Notes: a model not told the origin generated them from the sequence alone. Shown: positions 24,537-36,326, numbered from the stretch's first letter. The stretch: DNA of 64,000 bases from Tipula vernalis (GCA_958295665.1 OY282560.1:101843930-101907929); one strand, 5' to 3'. Numbers and translations are program-made.

Positions 24537-24574
24537 GGAACTGAAGAAGGACGAACGTCCGAAACCGGTATTCC
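24537..24574 (+). ncRNA. Candidate hammerhead ribozyme, right PLE arm
   Basis: The conserved core CTGANGA (24541-24547, N=A) and GAAA (24561-24564) are correctly spaced. Stem I is GGAA 24537-24540 with TTCC 24571-24574. Stem II is GGAC/GTCC closed by GAAC (24549-24560). Stem III is the self-complementary ACCGGT (24564-24569), followed by A 24570, the expected cleavage position. One unpaired A (24548) precedes stem II. Such a short stem III would favour action as a dimer. Hammerhead motifs are known from Penelope-like element ends, which supports the call; cleavage is not shown. Confidence 0.68.
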
Positions 24575-24879
24575 AAGAAATTAAATAAATCATTGTCACA
24601 TTAATGAAAGTTAAAACTATAACAATTTTGTGTGTATTTTCATAATGTAAAAAATTTTTGAATGTGTTATTTATTTATTATTTTAAATACATCGACAAAT
24701 TAAAGAATATAATACGTAAATTATAAAAATAAAATAAAAAATTGTGTTTCAATATTAATTGTGATAAAAGCCACAGAAATATAATGGAATTGTACCATTT
24801 ATACAGCAAGGTAAAATTAATAAATAAATTAAAAAGTATTTTAATCACTAAACAATAATAATTAACAAATTATTACATG

Positions 24880-25593
24880 GTGTCAGAAGTGGTAATTATA
24901 GTAAATAATAATTAAAAGGGAAAACGTGTGCTATATTAATAGTTATTTATGGTACTAGTGAGCAAAACGAGATATTATCCATGAGGGATAAGTTTGTCCC
25001 ATGAGGCGATAGCCTAGCCGAGTGGGACATTATCCCGAGTGGATAATATCTCTTTGCTCACGAGTGGCACACAACGTTTTATCCACTTTTGTTGAAATAA
25101 ATTTCGTAAATTAATAAGAAATAGTTCCATTTTGTGTTTTCACAGTGGAGCATTGAATTTTGAAATATATTTTATCATAGTGACCGTTCTTTAAATTGTC
25201 ATGGTATACTTTAATTTAACTAATTTTTAGAATATAGTTTTTCATTCAATTTGACTACGAATAATTTTCCAATGACTACTCAACATTTTGTTATACCAAA
25301 TATAACTCACGTTGCCCCTAGCAGCGTGGGTTATACAATAACAATGGGTTATTTTACATTTTCTTAATTTGAAATCAGCATAGTTATCGGGCTATTATAT
25401 ATCAAAAGTGGATAATAGAAAAAGATATAATTTTATTAAAAAAAAAAAAAAAAAACGAAAGGAAAAGTTATCAGTTATCATCGGGTAAAATAGTAATCAT
25501 CGTGGATTTAATCGTATTTACTATAATAAAATAAATATTAATAAGTAAGGAATTTAAAATATCAGTGGATATTTCAAGCGATTAGTGTGGAAA
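24880..25593 (+). other. E4 leader with primer-binding site and hairpin-rich insert
   Basis: The primer-binding site TGGTGTCAGAAGTGG is at 24880-24894; the primer tRNA is not assigned. 24957-25067 is a strong hairpin with GTGAGCAAA...TTTGCTCAC ends and GATATTATCC/GGATAATATC arms. 25312-25336 is a smaller one (TATAACTCACGTTGC against GCAGCGTGGGTTATA). TTTTATCCACTTTTG (25079) is inverted near 25400. The cluster looks like a small inverted-repeat insertion in the leader. No ORF before gag. Confidence 0.65.
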
Positions 25594-26536
25594 ATGGCAC
25601 ATTTAGGTGGAGATCGAATGCCGTCGGAATTGGATTGTTCCGAGTTGGGTAAAACATGGCCTATATGGAAACGCTCGTTTTTAATGTATATGATGGCTAA
25701 TGGAAAAATGGAGATAACCGAACAAAAAAAGATTGCTACATTTATGGTTAATTGGGGCACGAGCAATGGATATATGTATATAATACGTTATTTCCGAACG
25801 ACGGTTCTGCTGATAGTATGATAGGAAATGAAAGCCATGATAACAAGGATGCTCCAAATGCTGATAAAAATGTGGAAAATCAACGTAAATTGGATACCAT
25901 TATTACTGCATTTGATCAATACTGCATTCCACAGAAAAATATTACAATGGAAACCTTCAAATTTAATGCAGTTGTTCAAAAGGAAAATCAACCATTTGCA
26001 GACTTCGAAACGGAATTACGCAAACAAATTCAACATTGTGAATTTAAATGTCAGTGTGGTGTTTCGTATGAAGATCGAATGCTTCGTGATAGAGTGATTA
26101 TTGGTGTGCATGATAAAAAATTACAATTAAAATTGCTTGACGGTAAAGACGAATCATTAAAAAATGTCATTGAAGCATGTAAATTGTTTGAGGCAGCATA
26201 TGCGAATAAAAGCTTATTGGACCGAAATACAGGTGTATTAAATATAAACAATGTAACCGAACAACAGGTAGTTGGGTTGGTAAACGCAGGTGCTATAATT
26301 GTGGTTTACCATTTACGGCAACACACTTACGGGAATGCAGAGCAAATGGTGTTGTTTGTCATTTGTGTGGTCGGAAGGGACATTTTCGAAAGTTTTGTAA
26401 ACAAACAAAAACAGAAAACAAGTGGAACAACAAGAAGGAAAACAACAATGAAAAATCAATCCAATCAGTTACTAACCAGGGTAATTTAGATTGGAGTCGT
26501 GATTTAAACAGCGAAGGTCTCGTAAAGATGAATTAG
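25594..26536 (+). pseudogene. gag: E4 gag with two zinc knuckles
   Basis: ATG 25594 fits MAHLGGDRMPSELDC, a typical N-terminus for this gag type. A one-base frameshift near 25755 moves the frame, which then runs as the capsid-like region (TLFPNDGS, ENQPFADFETELRKQ) to about 26270. A second shift near 26275 leads to the nucleocapsid with two knuckles: CYNCGLPFTATHLREC, and CHLCGRKGHFRKFC (CX2CX4HX4C). The frame ends at TAG 26534-26536, overlapping pol. About 310 codons if read through the two shifts. A recently broken gag. Confidence 0.85.
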
Positions 26537-29500
26537 TTAATTTTAAGATAGATACTGTTGCAGATGTCAATTGTGTTCCGTTGAAATTAATTAAAAAATT
26601 AAAAGTTGAATTGAATAACGAACATAACAATTTTGCAATATTTGATTATAGTAATAATAAAATAAAAATTTTTGGTACTGTTAAATTAACGTGTATTGAT
26701 AGGAATTTAAATACTGAACATTCTGCGCAGTTCCTAGTTGTGGATAATAATTATGAACCGGTACTTGGGCTTGAAGCTTGTGTCCAATTTGACTTGATTA
26801 AACGTTTAGATGTAAATACGGTGACTTGTTGGCCAGAAACAACGAAGGAATTTTTAGAAAATAATCAAGACGTTTTCTCTGGTCTTGGTAAGTTTCCCGG
26901 AAAATGCTCGATTATATTAAAGGAAAACAGTCAGCCTGTTTTACGTTATAAAAAACGAATATATCATTAATTGACAAACTAAAAGTGGAGATAGATCAGA
27001 TGATACAGAATAAAGTGATCTCATCTGTCGATTATCCCACGGATTGGGTCAATAATTTACAAATTGTGGAAAAACCAAACGGAAAACTTTGGATTTGTCT
27101 TGATCCAAAACCGCTTAATGAGTGTATCAAACGAGAACACTTTTTAATTCCAACGATTGAGGATTTTATTGCTTGTCTTTCTAATAAACGTATATTCACG
27201 GTTCTTGATCTAAGTAGTGGATTTTGGCAAATGGAATTAGATAATAGAAGTTCAGACTTAACTACATTTATGACTCCTTTTGGTAGATATAAATTTAATC
27301 GTGTACCATTTGGTCTTAACAATGCACCAGAAATGTTTCAACTGAAAATGGTTGTTCGGGGATTTACCGGGAGTTGTGGTATACTTCGATGACATTTGTA
27401 TTATTGCTGAAAGTAAAGAGGAGCATGATAAAATCTTAGGGTTAGTAGTTGAGCGTGCACGTGTTAATGGCATAAAATTCAATTTTGATAAAATTCAATA
27501 TAGAACGTCTCAGGTTAAATTTATGGGGCATATTTTAGCGGAAGGGACAATTAAACCTGATAGTAAGTACATAGAAGCTATTTCAAAAATTAAACGACCA
27601 GAAAACAAGCATGATGTCATGCACTTGTTGGGACTTTTCAAGTACTTGGCTAAATTTATTCCAAATTTATCTAAATTGTCGGCGGGATTACGAAATTTAA
27701 CAAGAAATGATGTTGACTTTAAATGGACGGAAAAGCATGACATTGAATTGAATAAGTTATTAAAAATTATATCTTCAAATCCGGTGCTAGCAATTTATGA
27801 TCCAAGAAAAACAGTAATTATTCAAACTGATGCATCAAAGGAGGGGTTAGGTTGTGTTTTATTACAAGATGGGCATCCTGTGGCATTTGCGTCTAGAACT
27901 CTTAATAAAAGTGAGCAAAAATGGGCTCAAATTGAAAAAGAGTTACTAGCGATATGTTTTGCCTGTGAAAAATTTCATTATTTTTTATACGGTCGGGAGT
28001 TCACTGTGGAAAGTGACCATAAACCTTTGGAAACATTAGTTAAACGAGTCATTGATGATGTGACAATGCGCTTGCAGCGTATGTTTATATTTCTATTGAA
28101 GTACCCATTAATAAACATTGTTCACAAGCCAGGTAAAGAAATGCTGGTGGCTGATTGCTTATCGCGGGCACAGCTACCAGAATCGGATGACATTAAAGAA
28201 TTAAATGGAATAATTCATTCTGTTACAAAATCCGTGTGTATATCAGAAAATAACTATAAATATTATCGGTCAATAATTGCACAGGATGAAAAATATTCAC
28301 GAATTTGTAAATACATTGAAAATGGTTGGCCGGGTTTTCATAAGCTGGATGACCTTGCTCAGGTATTTCACAAGTTTAAAGATGAATTGCATTATGAAAA
28401 TGGTTTATTGTTTAAGAATCATAAACCAGAAATGCAACAAAAAATAGCCAAGTGGTTACATGCACCTCATTTGGGGATTGAAAAAACGCTTGCACGTGGA
28501 AGGTTATATTATTTTTGGCCAGGTATGGTTAAGCAAATAAAAGAAGTGGTTTTAAACTGTTCCACCTGTGAAAAATTTAAAAGGAACAACCAGAAAGAAC
28601 CTTTGGTTCAGGAAGAAACAGCAAGATATCCATTTCATATTGTTTCAATCGATTTATTTGAATATGGTGGTCGTGATTATATTGCTATCATTGATGCCTA
28701 TTCGGGTTATCTAGTATCTGAGCAATTAAATGGGAAAACGTCAAATAAAATTATCGATGTAATTTTACGAATTTTTGAAAGAATCGGATATCCAACAATA
28801 ATCAAATGCGATAATAGTCCATTTAGTTCAGCTGAGTTTGACCAATTTGCGAATAAATCAAATATTCAATTTAAATTCTCTAGTCCACGTTACCCACAAA
28901 GTAACGGAATGGCGGAAAAAGGTGTAGCTATTGCTAAGAATATTTTGAAACGATGTTTTGAAGTAAATGAACTTCATAAATTCCAGTATCGAATTTTGGA
29001 ACGTAATACGACTCCGGTGGCAAGTATGCGATTGACACCAGCTGAGTTATTTTTTGGAAGAATAATCAGAACCAAGTTACCGGTATCTGAGACATTGTTG
29101 TATAGAAGCAATTTAAGCGAAAAGTTTGTTCAGGAACAAATTCAAAAGAAAAAAGAATCGCAAAAATATTACTATAATCGAAATGCAAAGACATTGCCAG
29201 TTTTGAATGTGGGTGATTTGATTATATTTAAAAAAAAATGAAAAAGAGTGGAATTATGGTACAATTAATAATAATGTAAATGGTAGGTCTTATATTATAA
29301 TAAGAGATAGTTTTGACCATTTATTCAGACGTAATCGTCGGTTTATTAGGCAAATTAAAAATACTGGATTTAATTCCAGCGATTTGCTATTGGAGGAAAA
29401 TTTTAAAAATAAATTAAATAAGTTAAGGGAAAACGAAAATAAAGTGCAAATCGTACCTCCAGTAAATGTAATTACAAACAATATAATTGATCCAATTAAA

Positions 29501-29707
29501 TGTAATACATATGAATATGAATTACCAAGAGAGCGGGGTAGCGATAACCGAGAATTAGAAAATGAAGAACTTGGTAATACAGATTCTGAGGTAAATTTGG
29601 ATAATAATTGCAAATCACCGCAAGTGAATAATTTTATGGGCAATTCAGAAAATTATAGAATAAGCAGTAATCGTGTAGTTAAACCACCTCAGAGATATGG
29701 TTGGTAA
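26525..29707 (+). pseudogene. pol: E4 pol: protease, RT, RNase H, integrase
   Basis: Starts in the -1 frame over the gag end. Protease reads FKIDTVADVN where IDTGA is expected, so Gly is replaced by Val at the catalytic loop. A stop follows at 26968. RT resumes at 26985 (LDPKPLNE, VLDLSSGFWQ, PFGLNNAPE). A one-base shift near 27355 precedes YFDDI (27381). The long frame 27352-29241 then holds RNase H (IQTDASKEGLG, WAQIEKELLAI, ESDHKPL, VADCLSR), the HHCC finger (HAPHLGIEK, CSTCEKF) and the integrase core with its catalytic triad (SIDLFEY, KCDNSPFSS, AEKGV). A slip in an A-run at 29229 breaks the tail, which continues in frame to 29707. Confidence 0.9.
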
Positions 29708-29713
29708 TTAAAA

Positions 29714-29747
29714 TTAAATTAAAAGAAAAAAAAAAAAAAAAAGAGCA
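29714..29747 (+). other. E4 polypurine tract
   Basis: A-rich purine run (AAAAGAAAA...AAGAG) directly before the 3' LTR. Confidence 0.75.
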
Positions 29748-29981
29748 TGTAATAATAATAGTTTAGCATTCCATCAACAATGCTTTATGGGCAAATCTAA
29801 TATTGTATACTCATGTGTGTTTTAGGTATCAAGATTGAGTTGTTATGTATATATCCAAGATAGACGCACACGCACTACATTATATGTAGAATAGAATAAA
29901 TAGAGATAAATAAACTAAAATTAATAAATAAATTAAAAAGTATTTTAATCACTAATCAATAATAATTAACAAATTATTACA
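29748..29981 (+). repeat. E4 3' LTR
   Basis: 234 bases, TGTAATAATAATAG to AACAAATTATTACA, followed by TATG, the target duplication. It is uninterrupted and defines the ancestral LTR against which the 5' LTR insertion was recognised. Confidence 0.93.
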
Positions 29982-31327
29982 TATGGGGTTGAACCACACC
30001 CAAAAACGGACAACCGAGCTGAAGCAAAGAAAAAAAAAACAGCGGAAATTCCAAACGCAATTACTCAAAACGACGAGAAAAAAAAAAACTGACAATAATT
30101 TGCTCTGAGTGGGGTTTTCACCAAATCGGTGCACCACCACGAAACGCCGAAAACAAACGGTAAAAATAGCAATATACATATAATATAGTGAAAATAGAGA
30201 GGGAGAAACAAACTGTTACAGACTTTGGAAAACTACAATTTACAGTTACCCAGTTTGTTTGTCCCTTGATTTTGTTTTACCTTTTTTTTTTTTTTTTTGA
30301 AAGGCCCGTCCGACCACACCGCAAACAGCGCCGACGCATGATCCCCCTCAAAATGGTTGCCCTACGCGCTGTACTTGTAAACGACCGTTATCACACACAA
30401 CTCACAAAATCCCAGTTCGATTTCAGTACAAAACCAATTTAATTATAATAACACCGGATCACAAAGAAGATGGATTGATAAAAAAAATAGCCACCAAGCT
30501 GTTAAATTTTTTTTTTTTCAAAAGATTTTTTTTTATTTGTATAATATTAGGTTTTTAACTTTTACACAATAACAATTAATTTGCGTAGATGGAAATTTTT
30601 ATTTTATTTTCAATTTACAAAATTAAATAATAAATTACAAAACCCGCTTGCGGATAAAATAGAGTCAACATTTTTTTTGTTTTATTTTTTTTTGTGGTTT
30701 TCGATACACATAAACCATAAAACGGGTCTTTTGTATTTTTTATTATTAGTATTATGTGTGCTTTTACATCCAATTTCCACAGTTTTTTTTTTTTATAACT
30801 TAATGTTTAACTATATGTTTTATAACTGAACTCACGTAATTAATTATATATACCATATGTAATTGTTTTTTTTTTCCTTAGAAATAAATTACTATCTTTA
30901 TTTTTATGATCAACTAATAAATTTTATAAATATAACCAAAAACTAGGCTTTATATAATAAGAAAAAACTGGTCTCACTCGACCGAGCTCAAAACTAGACT
31001 TTTAATATTTTATAAAAAAAAAAAAATGTTGACTTATCGTCAACAAAACAAAAACTAGACTAACTTATTTTATTTTATTTTTTATCGAGAAAAAAAAATC
31101 AGTCAATTTTTTTCCCCCTCTATTTTTTCATGTTCGCATCGCTGTTCGTCCTTCGTCGTACTCGCTGTATCTGTATTCTGTGGCTGTGCTGTGCTCTGTG
31201 CACATATTTCATCATTTTTATTTTTTTTTAATTTTTATTATTGTAAAATCTTTATTGGTATTTATGTTTTTTTTGTACACAAATAAAACGAATAAGACGA
31301 ACAACGACGACGAACATATGTACAATT
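29982..31327. other. Noncoding, homopolymer-rich DNA
   Basis: No gene recognised. Many A and T runs of 8-18 bases. Two less AT-rich patches lie at 30100-30160 (GAGTGGGGTTTTCACC) and 30300-30390, and a pyrimidine/GC patch at 31120-31200 with repeated CGTCCTTCGTCG/CTGTGCTGTG words. The phrase TTTGCTCTGAGTGGGG near 30101 recurs inverted near 40722, so both flanks of the A/B composite may share a repeat. Confidence 0.5.
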
Positions 31328-31459
31328 CAGTGATGGAATTTTAGGTACAATTGTACTTTTTTCGATACAACTCATTTTTAAAAGTACAATAGTATATTAC
31401 AGTGAAATTCAGTACAATCTGAAAAAATTGAATTATTTCTTTTTTTTGACATCTTTTAA

Positions 31460-31615
31460 CCCCCTAAGGACCAGACCCGAGATATATCGGGACTTACATG
31501 GTCCAAAACGATCGTACCCGAGATAACTCGGCCGGTCACATATTGTACGTTCCATTATGTATTTGCCCAAAATAACTTGTGAAAATAATTTTATAACAAT
31601 ATTATTATTAATGGG
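31460..31615. mobile_element. Candidate 156-bp TTAA-flanked MITE
   Basis: Flanked by TTAA (31456-31459 and 31616-31619) with CCC...GGG ends, the form of piggyBac-type MITEs. Unit B has no matching sequence at the equivalent place. It contains inverted CCCGAGATATATCGGG. The terminal repeats beyond the triplets are weak. Confidence 0.4.
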
Positions 31616-31750
31616 TTAAACATAAAACAAATTTCCTTATACGTTTTGCGCTATTAAATTTAAAAAATGCAAATTTAGTTAACTGAAAATTGCTTATAGT
31701 ATCTCATTAATGTGTGGTTTCTTAGCTTAATTTTTTTATTAATTCTTTAA

Positions 31751-34743
31751 CCCTAGTCAACATGCGGGTCATTTTACTTGCTTAAACACATGTGATGGGT
31801 CTCTCGGACTCATATGTAATCTTAAAGAAAACTGAAAACATTTACTACATTTGAAAATGTTTTATTTACAAATTACAATACCAAAAATAAAATTAAATTT
31901 GACAGTTACTTAGCTAGCGAGCCTCCTTAACTATTAGAGGAAAAATGTACCACTTAAGCTTAGAGACCAAATAATCCTCGCGTAGGTTAGGTTAGGTTAG
32001 GTTGGAGTGGCTGCTTAGGCACCTATCATGGAAATTATAGGTATGGGTCGAATTATACTAAGAGCCAGTAGATACCTTCAGTAAGTTATTGCGTTAATAC
32101 CTTTATTAGTGAGGTAAACGTGAAGAACTGAGAGACCTGCGTTTATTTTTATTTGGTTCAGCGAATTCCTGTTCTAAATTTACAAGAAATATTTACTCGC
32201 TGTATAGCATTACAATTTCTGCTACACACTCGTCTATATTTTATAAAGTAAGGCCATGCCTCATTGATTAGGGTTTTTTTTTTTTTTTGAAGAAAATATG
32301 TGTCACCGAAAAAATCGACGAAATAAAATGTTGGCTCGATTTTGTTCTTGAGCTAGCTTAAATTCACGCTTAACGGGAAGTAAATCCTCTAGACCTTTCA
32401 ATTTGTCGAAATTTTCTAAAATATTATAAAATCTATGAAATCTACTCTGTACTAATTCGAAACTACTAAACCTACTAAAGTTGCAATGATTATTTTAATA
32501 TGAAGTACATGGCTATTTTTCCCCATTTTGGAGGACGCCCATTTTCAAAATAAGAAATTCCTCGAGAATTCAATGGATTTGATGTTGAAATCATAATCAA
32601 ATTGTCAGTTATTGTAATCCATCCACATTTCAATTTCACTTTCTCGGGTAACCTCTGAGTGCATATTATGAAATTTCGTTTTTTACAGCTTCGAGTTAAG
32701 TGGATTCACTTTACAGAAATGCAATTGTAGGAAAACGCAATTATGTATGTACGCGTTACGAGAGCTGGAAATGTCTTACAGAATCGCGTTTTGTCGCCAT
32801 TTTGAAAAAATTCTGTAAACTCGTTTAATACTTACATAATATTAAACACACTATCAGATGTCCAATTTTCGGATTTAGTGTAAGTTTAATTTACCTACAT
32901 TGGTATTGTCTTAATAGGGATTATTTGAGATGTTGCTGACTTTCACAAGTACATCGATATTTTCGATATTTTATGTGATTCTTCGAGGTTTATAACCTTA
33001 TTCGAGATTTTTTTGGAGCGTTGTATATTTATGTATCGTATATGAGTTATTAAGCGAAATTTTATATACTTTCGATATTGTTCGAATTTGGTTTGGATTG
33101 AATTAGGCGTATCGTTGGGTTAGATTGTTCAAATTAGACATTTTCAAATTTTTGAATTAATGCAGATTTCCTGGTTTGATTTACTTTGAGTTGCGTTTGA
33201 TTAACTTTTAGTTGCTTGCCATCGAGATTATTCGACGTCCTCTCTTATTGCTTTTTATTTGCTTATAGTATTTATTACAGATCGTTACATTGTTACTGAT
33301 ATTTTTATTATTCAAGGTTATTCTAGAATTCTAATGTTATTCGAGATTTTCGGAATATTACAAATTTCTTGAGAATATTGCGATTATTCTAGCTCTAGAA
33401 TTTTTTTTCGATTATTCAAGTTTGGTTTAGAATTGATTCAACGTAATATTCTGATTTGTGACCTTCCAAAGGTAGCAGATTCTAATTTCAGATTTTTGGA
33501 TTTATCTAGATTTCCAAATTGTTAGTGTTAAATAGTGTTGTATTCAATATTTTCGAGATTATTCGATTGTGAAATTTTGGTCGAGATCTTTAGTGGTTTC
33601 TCATTTTTCAAGATTATTATAAGATTCAAAATTTATTCGAGTTTTCTGCGAATATTCGAAATTTTTTAGAATGAAGAATAACTATTTGACCATTTCGAGA
33701 TTAGTCGATCATTTCGAAATTTTGCGGGTTTCTCGATATTCCTCGAAATTTACAAGGATTTGCACTGGGTCTTGTTATTGAATTAGTGATTGTTTTCTGC
33801 AACTTTCATAGCATTGAGCTACATATGTACATACTGATAAACTTGGAGATGTTGAGTTACATACTCGTAGATGACATTTTTTGGGGAATATTTTAAATTT
33901 TCCAGGATTATTTGTTATCAAAATTATTTTTGATGAGATTTTTGCAGATTTTTTAAATTATTCGAGAGATTTGGTTTCTACTGAAAATTATTCAAAGTGG
34001 AAAAACAAATGGTTTTTGGCGGTTTGCGCTCGTTTAAACCAATAGATGTGCCCTAAACATTGCTACTACAAGGTTATGGTCGAGGTGACCAAAATAACGT
34101 CATTTCCTTTCATGTTGTATTTTCATTTGCATGCTAAATTAAAATGGCTTTTTCTGCATTTAAACAGCGACTACATACAAGTTTTGCTTGTGACTAAGTA
34201 GTGTGATGAACGCAAATAAAACAAAAATTTAACTTGCCTAAAAATTTGTAAATAGTTGTGTTAGAACTTTGTGGGACACGTAAGGAAAGAGATAAAAAGA
34301 AGAGTTATGCTTCTATCAAAAACTTGATGAAATTGAACAATTATTTTTACTGTGCGCGTTTATTTTCTATTGAAAAAATTGGATTTCTGTTTTGCATGCA
34401 GTGAATGCGTTGTATTTATAGATACACCTTGGCATTGAATTTTTATTCTATCAGTAATCTGTAAAAGCTCTAAAATGCTGGATTTTTCCCATACAAATTT
34501 ATTCACTTCATCACCTGTTGAGTCTTAGAGACTCATCGCATGCTTTTATGTTTGTTTTTTAAAAATGGACTGGTTAGGGCTATATTCGGTGAAGTAACAA
34601 AATTGTTAGTAGGTGATTCTAGATCTCAAATAATAATTATTAGAATACTTAAAGCTCAATTTTCATATAAAATTATTTTTTGGTTAATTTTTAGCTAATA
34701 AAATTAAAATGAGTCCGCGAGACTTAACCCATGCTGATTAGGG
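31751..34743. mobile_element. piggyBac-like element, non-coding, 2993 bp
   Basis: TTAA at 31747-31750 and 34744-34747 flank ends CCCTAGTCAACATG and, inverted, CCCTAATCAGCATG. The inverted match continues patchily through a GTCTCNCGGACTCAT phrase. The homologous site in unit B (around 40375-40390, read inverted) has a single TTAA and no insert, which confirms the insertion. The interior has no transposase-like ORF. It holds a TTAGG-like microsatellite, and 32950-33720 is dense in TTCGAGATT words related to the left edge of the window. A non-autonomous copy. Confidence 0.82.
31983..32005. repeat. Short TTAGG-like interstitial repeat
   Basis: Four tandem copies of TTAGG (GGTTAGGTTAGGTTAGG), the insect telomere unit, followed by TGGAGTGGCTGC. 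Too short for a telomere relic; such runs occur inside insect mobile elements. Confidence 0.7.
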
Positions 34744-34869
34744 TTAATAAAAAAATCCGACGTATCGACTGCCATTATTAAGGGTACAATTTAGACAATA
34801 ATTTAAAAGTAAATTTTTGATAACGAACGTTTACTAACGTGACTAGGGTACATTTTTAAAAACGAAAAA

Positions 34870-35640
34870 TAATAATTTCAGTTATACAAATACAATGTGA
34901 GTTATAGCAGTTATAGCCTAATAACAAGTCAAAGGTATCCCCTTGAATCTGCAGCAGGAATTAAGATAACTCGTTATGAGTGAAACTGAAGAGCAAGCGA
35001 TTTTCGATACAAAGTGGATTGTAAATTTATCAAATACGGAAATTGCTTTGGGCATTTTGAAAATTTGTAAGTTAGATAATAATTTTAAAAAAATTTTGTT
35101 TCTTGTCAAAACATTATAGAGTGCTATATCAGAAAGGCAGCTCTTAATATGATTTGAAGAAGGTTGGCGGATGTGTTAACAAATTTGAAGTCAAATAATT
35201 ATTTAGGAAAACAATTTTTTGGAATTGAAGAAATCAAACAAATTCAAGATGCAAAAGGTAAAATGTTTTTTGAATGAGCATCTCGATTTAGGCATGTATA
35301 TTGAAAACTGATAATGGTAAATTAACAGTGCTTATGGAAATGGAGCATGCAGGAAAATGGAGTTACTCTTGCCAGACAACAATACTTACAAAGAAAGTTG
35401 ATATTTCTTCAATTCGGAAAAATTTAAAAAATTTGGTTAAATCCATAAAAAATTACCATGGCACAACCCCGCATATATTCGGTCTGCCAAAAGTGTACAA
35501 AGTTGGTATTCCTTTGCGACCAATCATAATCTATTTAGGTTCCACAATGTATAATTTTTCTTAATTTTTGTTAATATTTTAAATTGTTAGGTCGGAAATA
35601 ACTTTCGGCTGTAGAAAACGCGGAAGATTTTCAAAATAAA
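34870..35640 (+). pseudogene. Penelope-like RT N-terminal fragment in unit A
   Basis: Degenerate frames match the start of PLE reverse transcriptases. A first piece around 34925-35020 aligns with LESAAKIQITRY in unit B. A later frame (35301-35564) contains LKTDNGKLTVLMEMEH, like the ADKGNxxVxMD motif, and HIFGLPKVYKVGIPLRPI, the diagnostic LPKxHKxGxPLRPI block, then GSTMYNFS. Stops separate the pieces and the catalytic part is missing. Unit B retains more of the same gene on the minus strand. Confidence 0.72.
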
Positions 35641-36326
35641 ATTAAAAATATACCTCTACTAACCAATTGCTTTTGCATGGTGGGTTCGGTACCTAGATTA
35701 TAAAGTTTATCTTTAATCATATTTCAAAAATAACACTGTTCTCTTCTTAATCGAAAAAATTTTGAGATTAACAGACGTGACTTCATTCTGATAATTTCAA
35801 AATATCCGATGATTAACTGATGTTTTAATTCAAAATATTTATCCGAGAAGTGTTTACTAGAGGTATTAGTATACTATCGATAAATATAGCAATTCGGGAA
35901 ATAATTTGGAAAATATGTGCGAAAATTTCAAACTTTTCAGAATTTTGGTATGTTTTCATTCGCTAAATTAAAAGACAAAATTCCTCTAGAGTTACAAATC
36001 CCTCCAGTCTTATAAAAAGTCGTTAGGAGGCTTAACGTCAGAATTGGGGGGTTAGATTCCATATTTCGGTTAAAGTGAGTATTTTTCATTTTTCAAATTC
36101 TACCCTAGTTACGTTAGGAAAACGTAGGTATAAATTGCACCCTTGAAAATGCCGGAATATACCGTCGAAACGTCGCACATTGCACTTAATTTTTTAGTTT
36201 GAATATACTTAAAACAATCACTTGAAACTAAATCGCTACTACCTTAAGCCGAACATTATAGTGCTGACATGTTTTTTATGGTATCACTAAAGTAAACTTA
36301 GGCGTTACCCATAATGCTGGCATATC

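Larger units (their letters stand above)
23104..24811 (-). mobile_element. Penelope-like element, head-to-head inverted insertion
   Basis: A 1708-base insertion in the E4 5' LTR with target duplication TAAAATTAA (23095-23103 and 24812-24820). Its left arm (23104-23510) and right arm (24360-24764) are near-perfect inverted copies of the element's 3' end, including the last codons of the ORF. The minus-strand copy extends further, through GIY-YIG into RT at the YVDD box, where it is 5' truncated. The last 47 bases (24765-24811) are outside the inverted repeat. Partial inverted copies at the 5' side are characteristic of Penelope insertions. Each arm carries a candidate hammerhead ribozyme. Confidence 0.85.
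22927..24879 (+). repeat. E4 5' LTR, interrupted
   Basis: LTR sequence at 22927-23103 continues at 24812-24879 after a 1.7-kb Penelope-like insertion. Joined, it matches the 3' LTR (29748-29981) closely, with a few differences such as G/A near 23011 and 23033. The duplicated TAAAATTAA marks the insertion point. Confidence 0.92.
22927..29981 (+). mobile_element. Ty3/gypsy element E4 with nested Penelope insertion
   Basis: A complete LTR element of 7.05 kb, or about 5.3 kb without the nested insertion. The LTRs have perfect ends TGTAATAAT/ATTATTACA, and TATG lies on both sides (22923-22926 and 29982-29985) as a 4-base target duplication. A primer-binding site TGGTGTCAGAAGTGG follows the 5' LTR at 24880. 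gag has two zinc knuckles. pol has protease, RT, RNase H and integrase, largely open. RT and integrase style (LDPKPLNE, SIDLFEYGG) is Mag/CsRn1-like, tentatively. A handful of single-base frameshifts and a mutated protease site make this copy non-functional, but it is not ancient. Confidence 0.92.

Noticed and set aside
31983..32005. Telomere relic (TTAGG repeats)
   Set aside because: Only four units, inside a piggyBac-like insertion; too short, and dipterans generally lack TTAGG telomeres.
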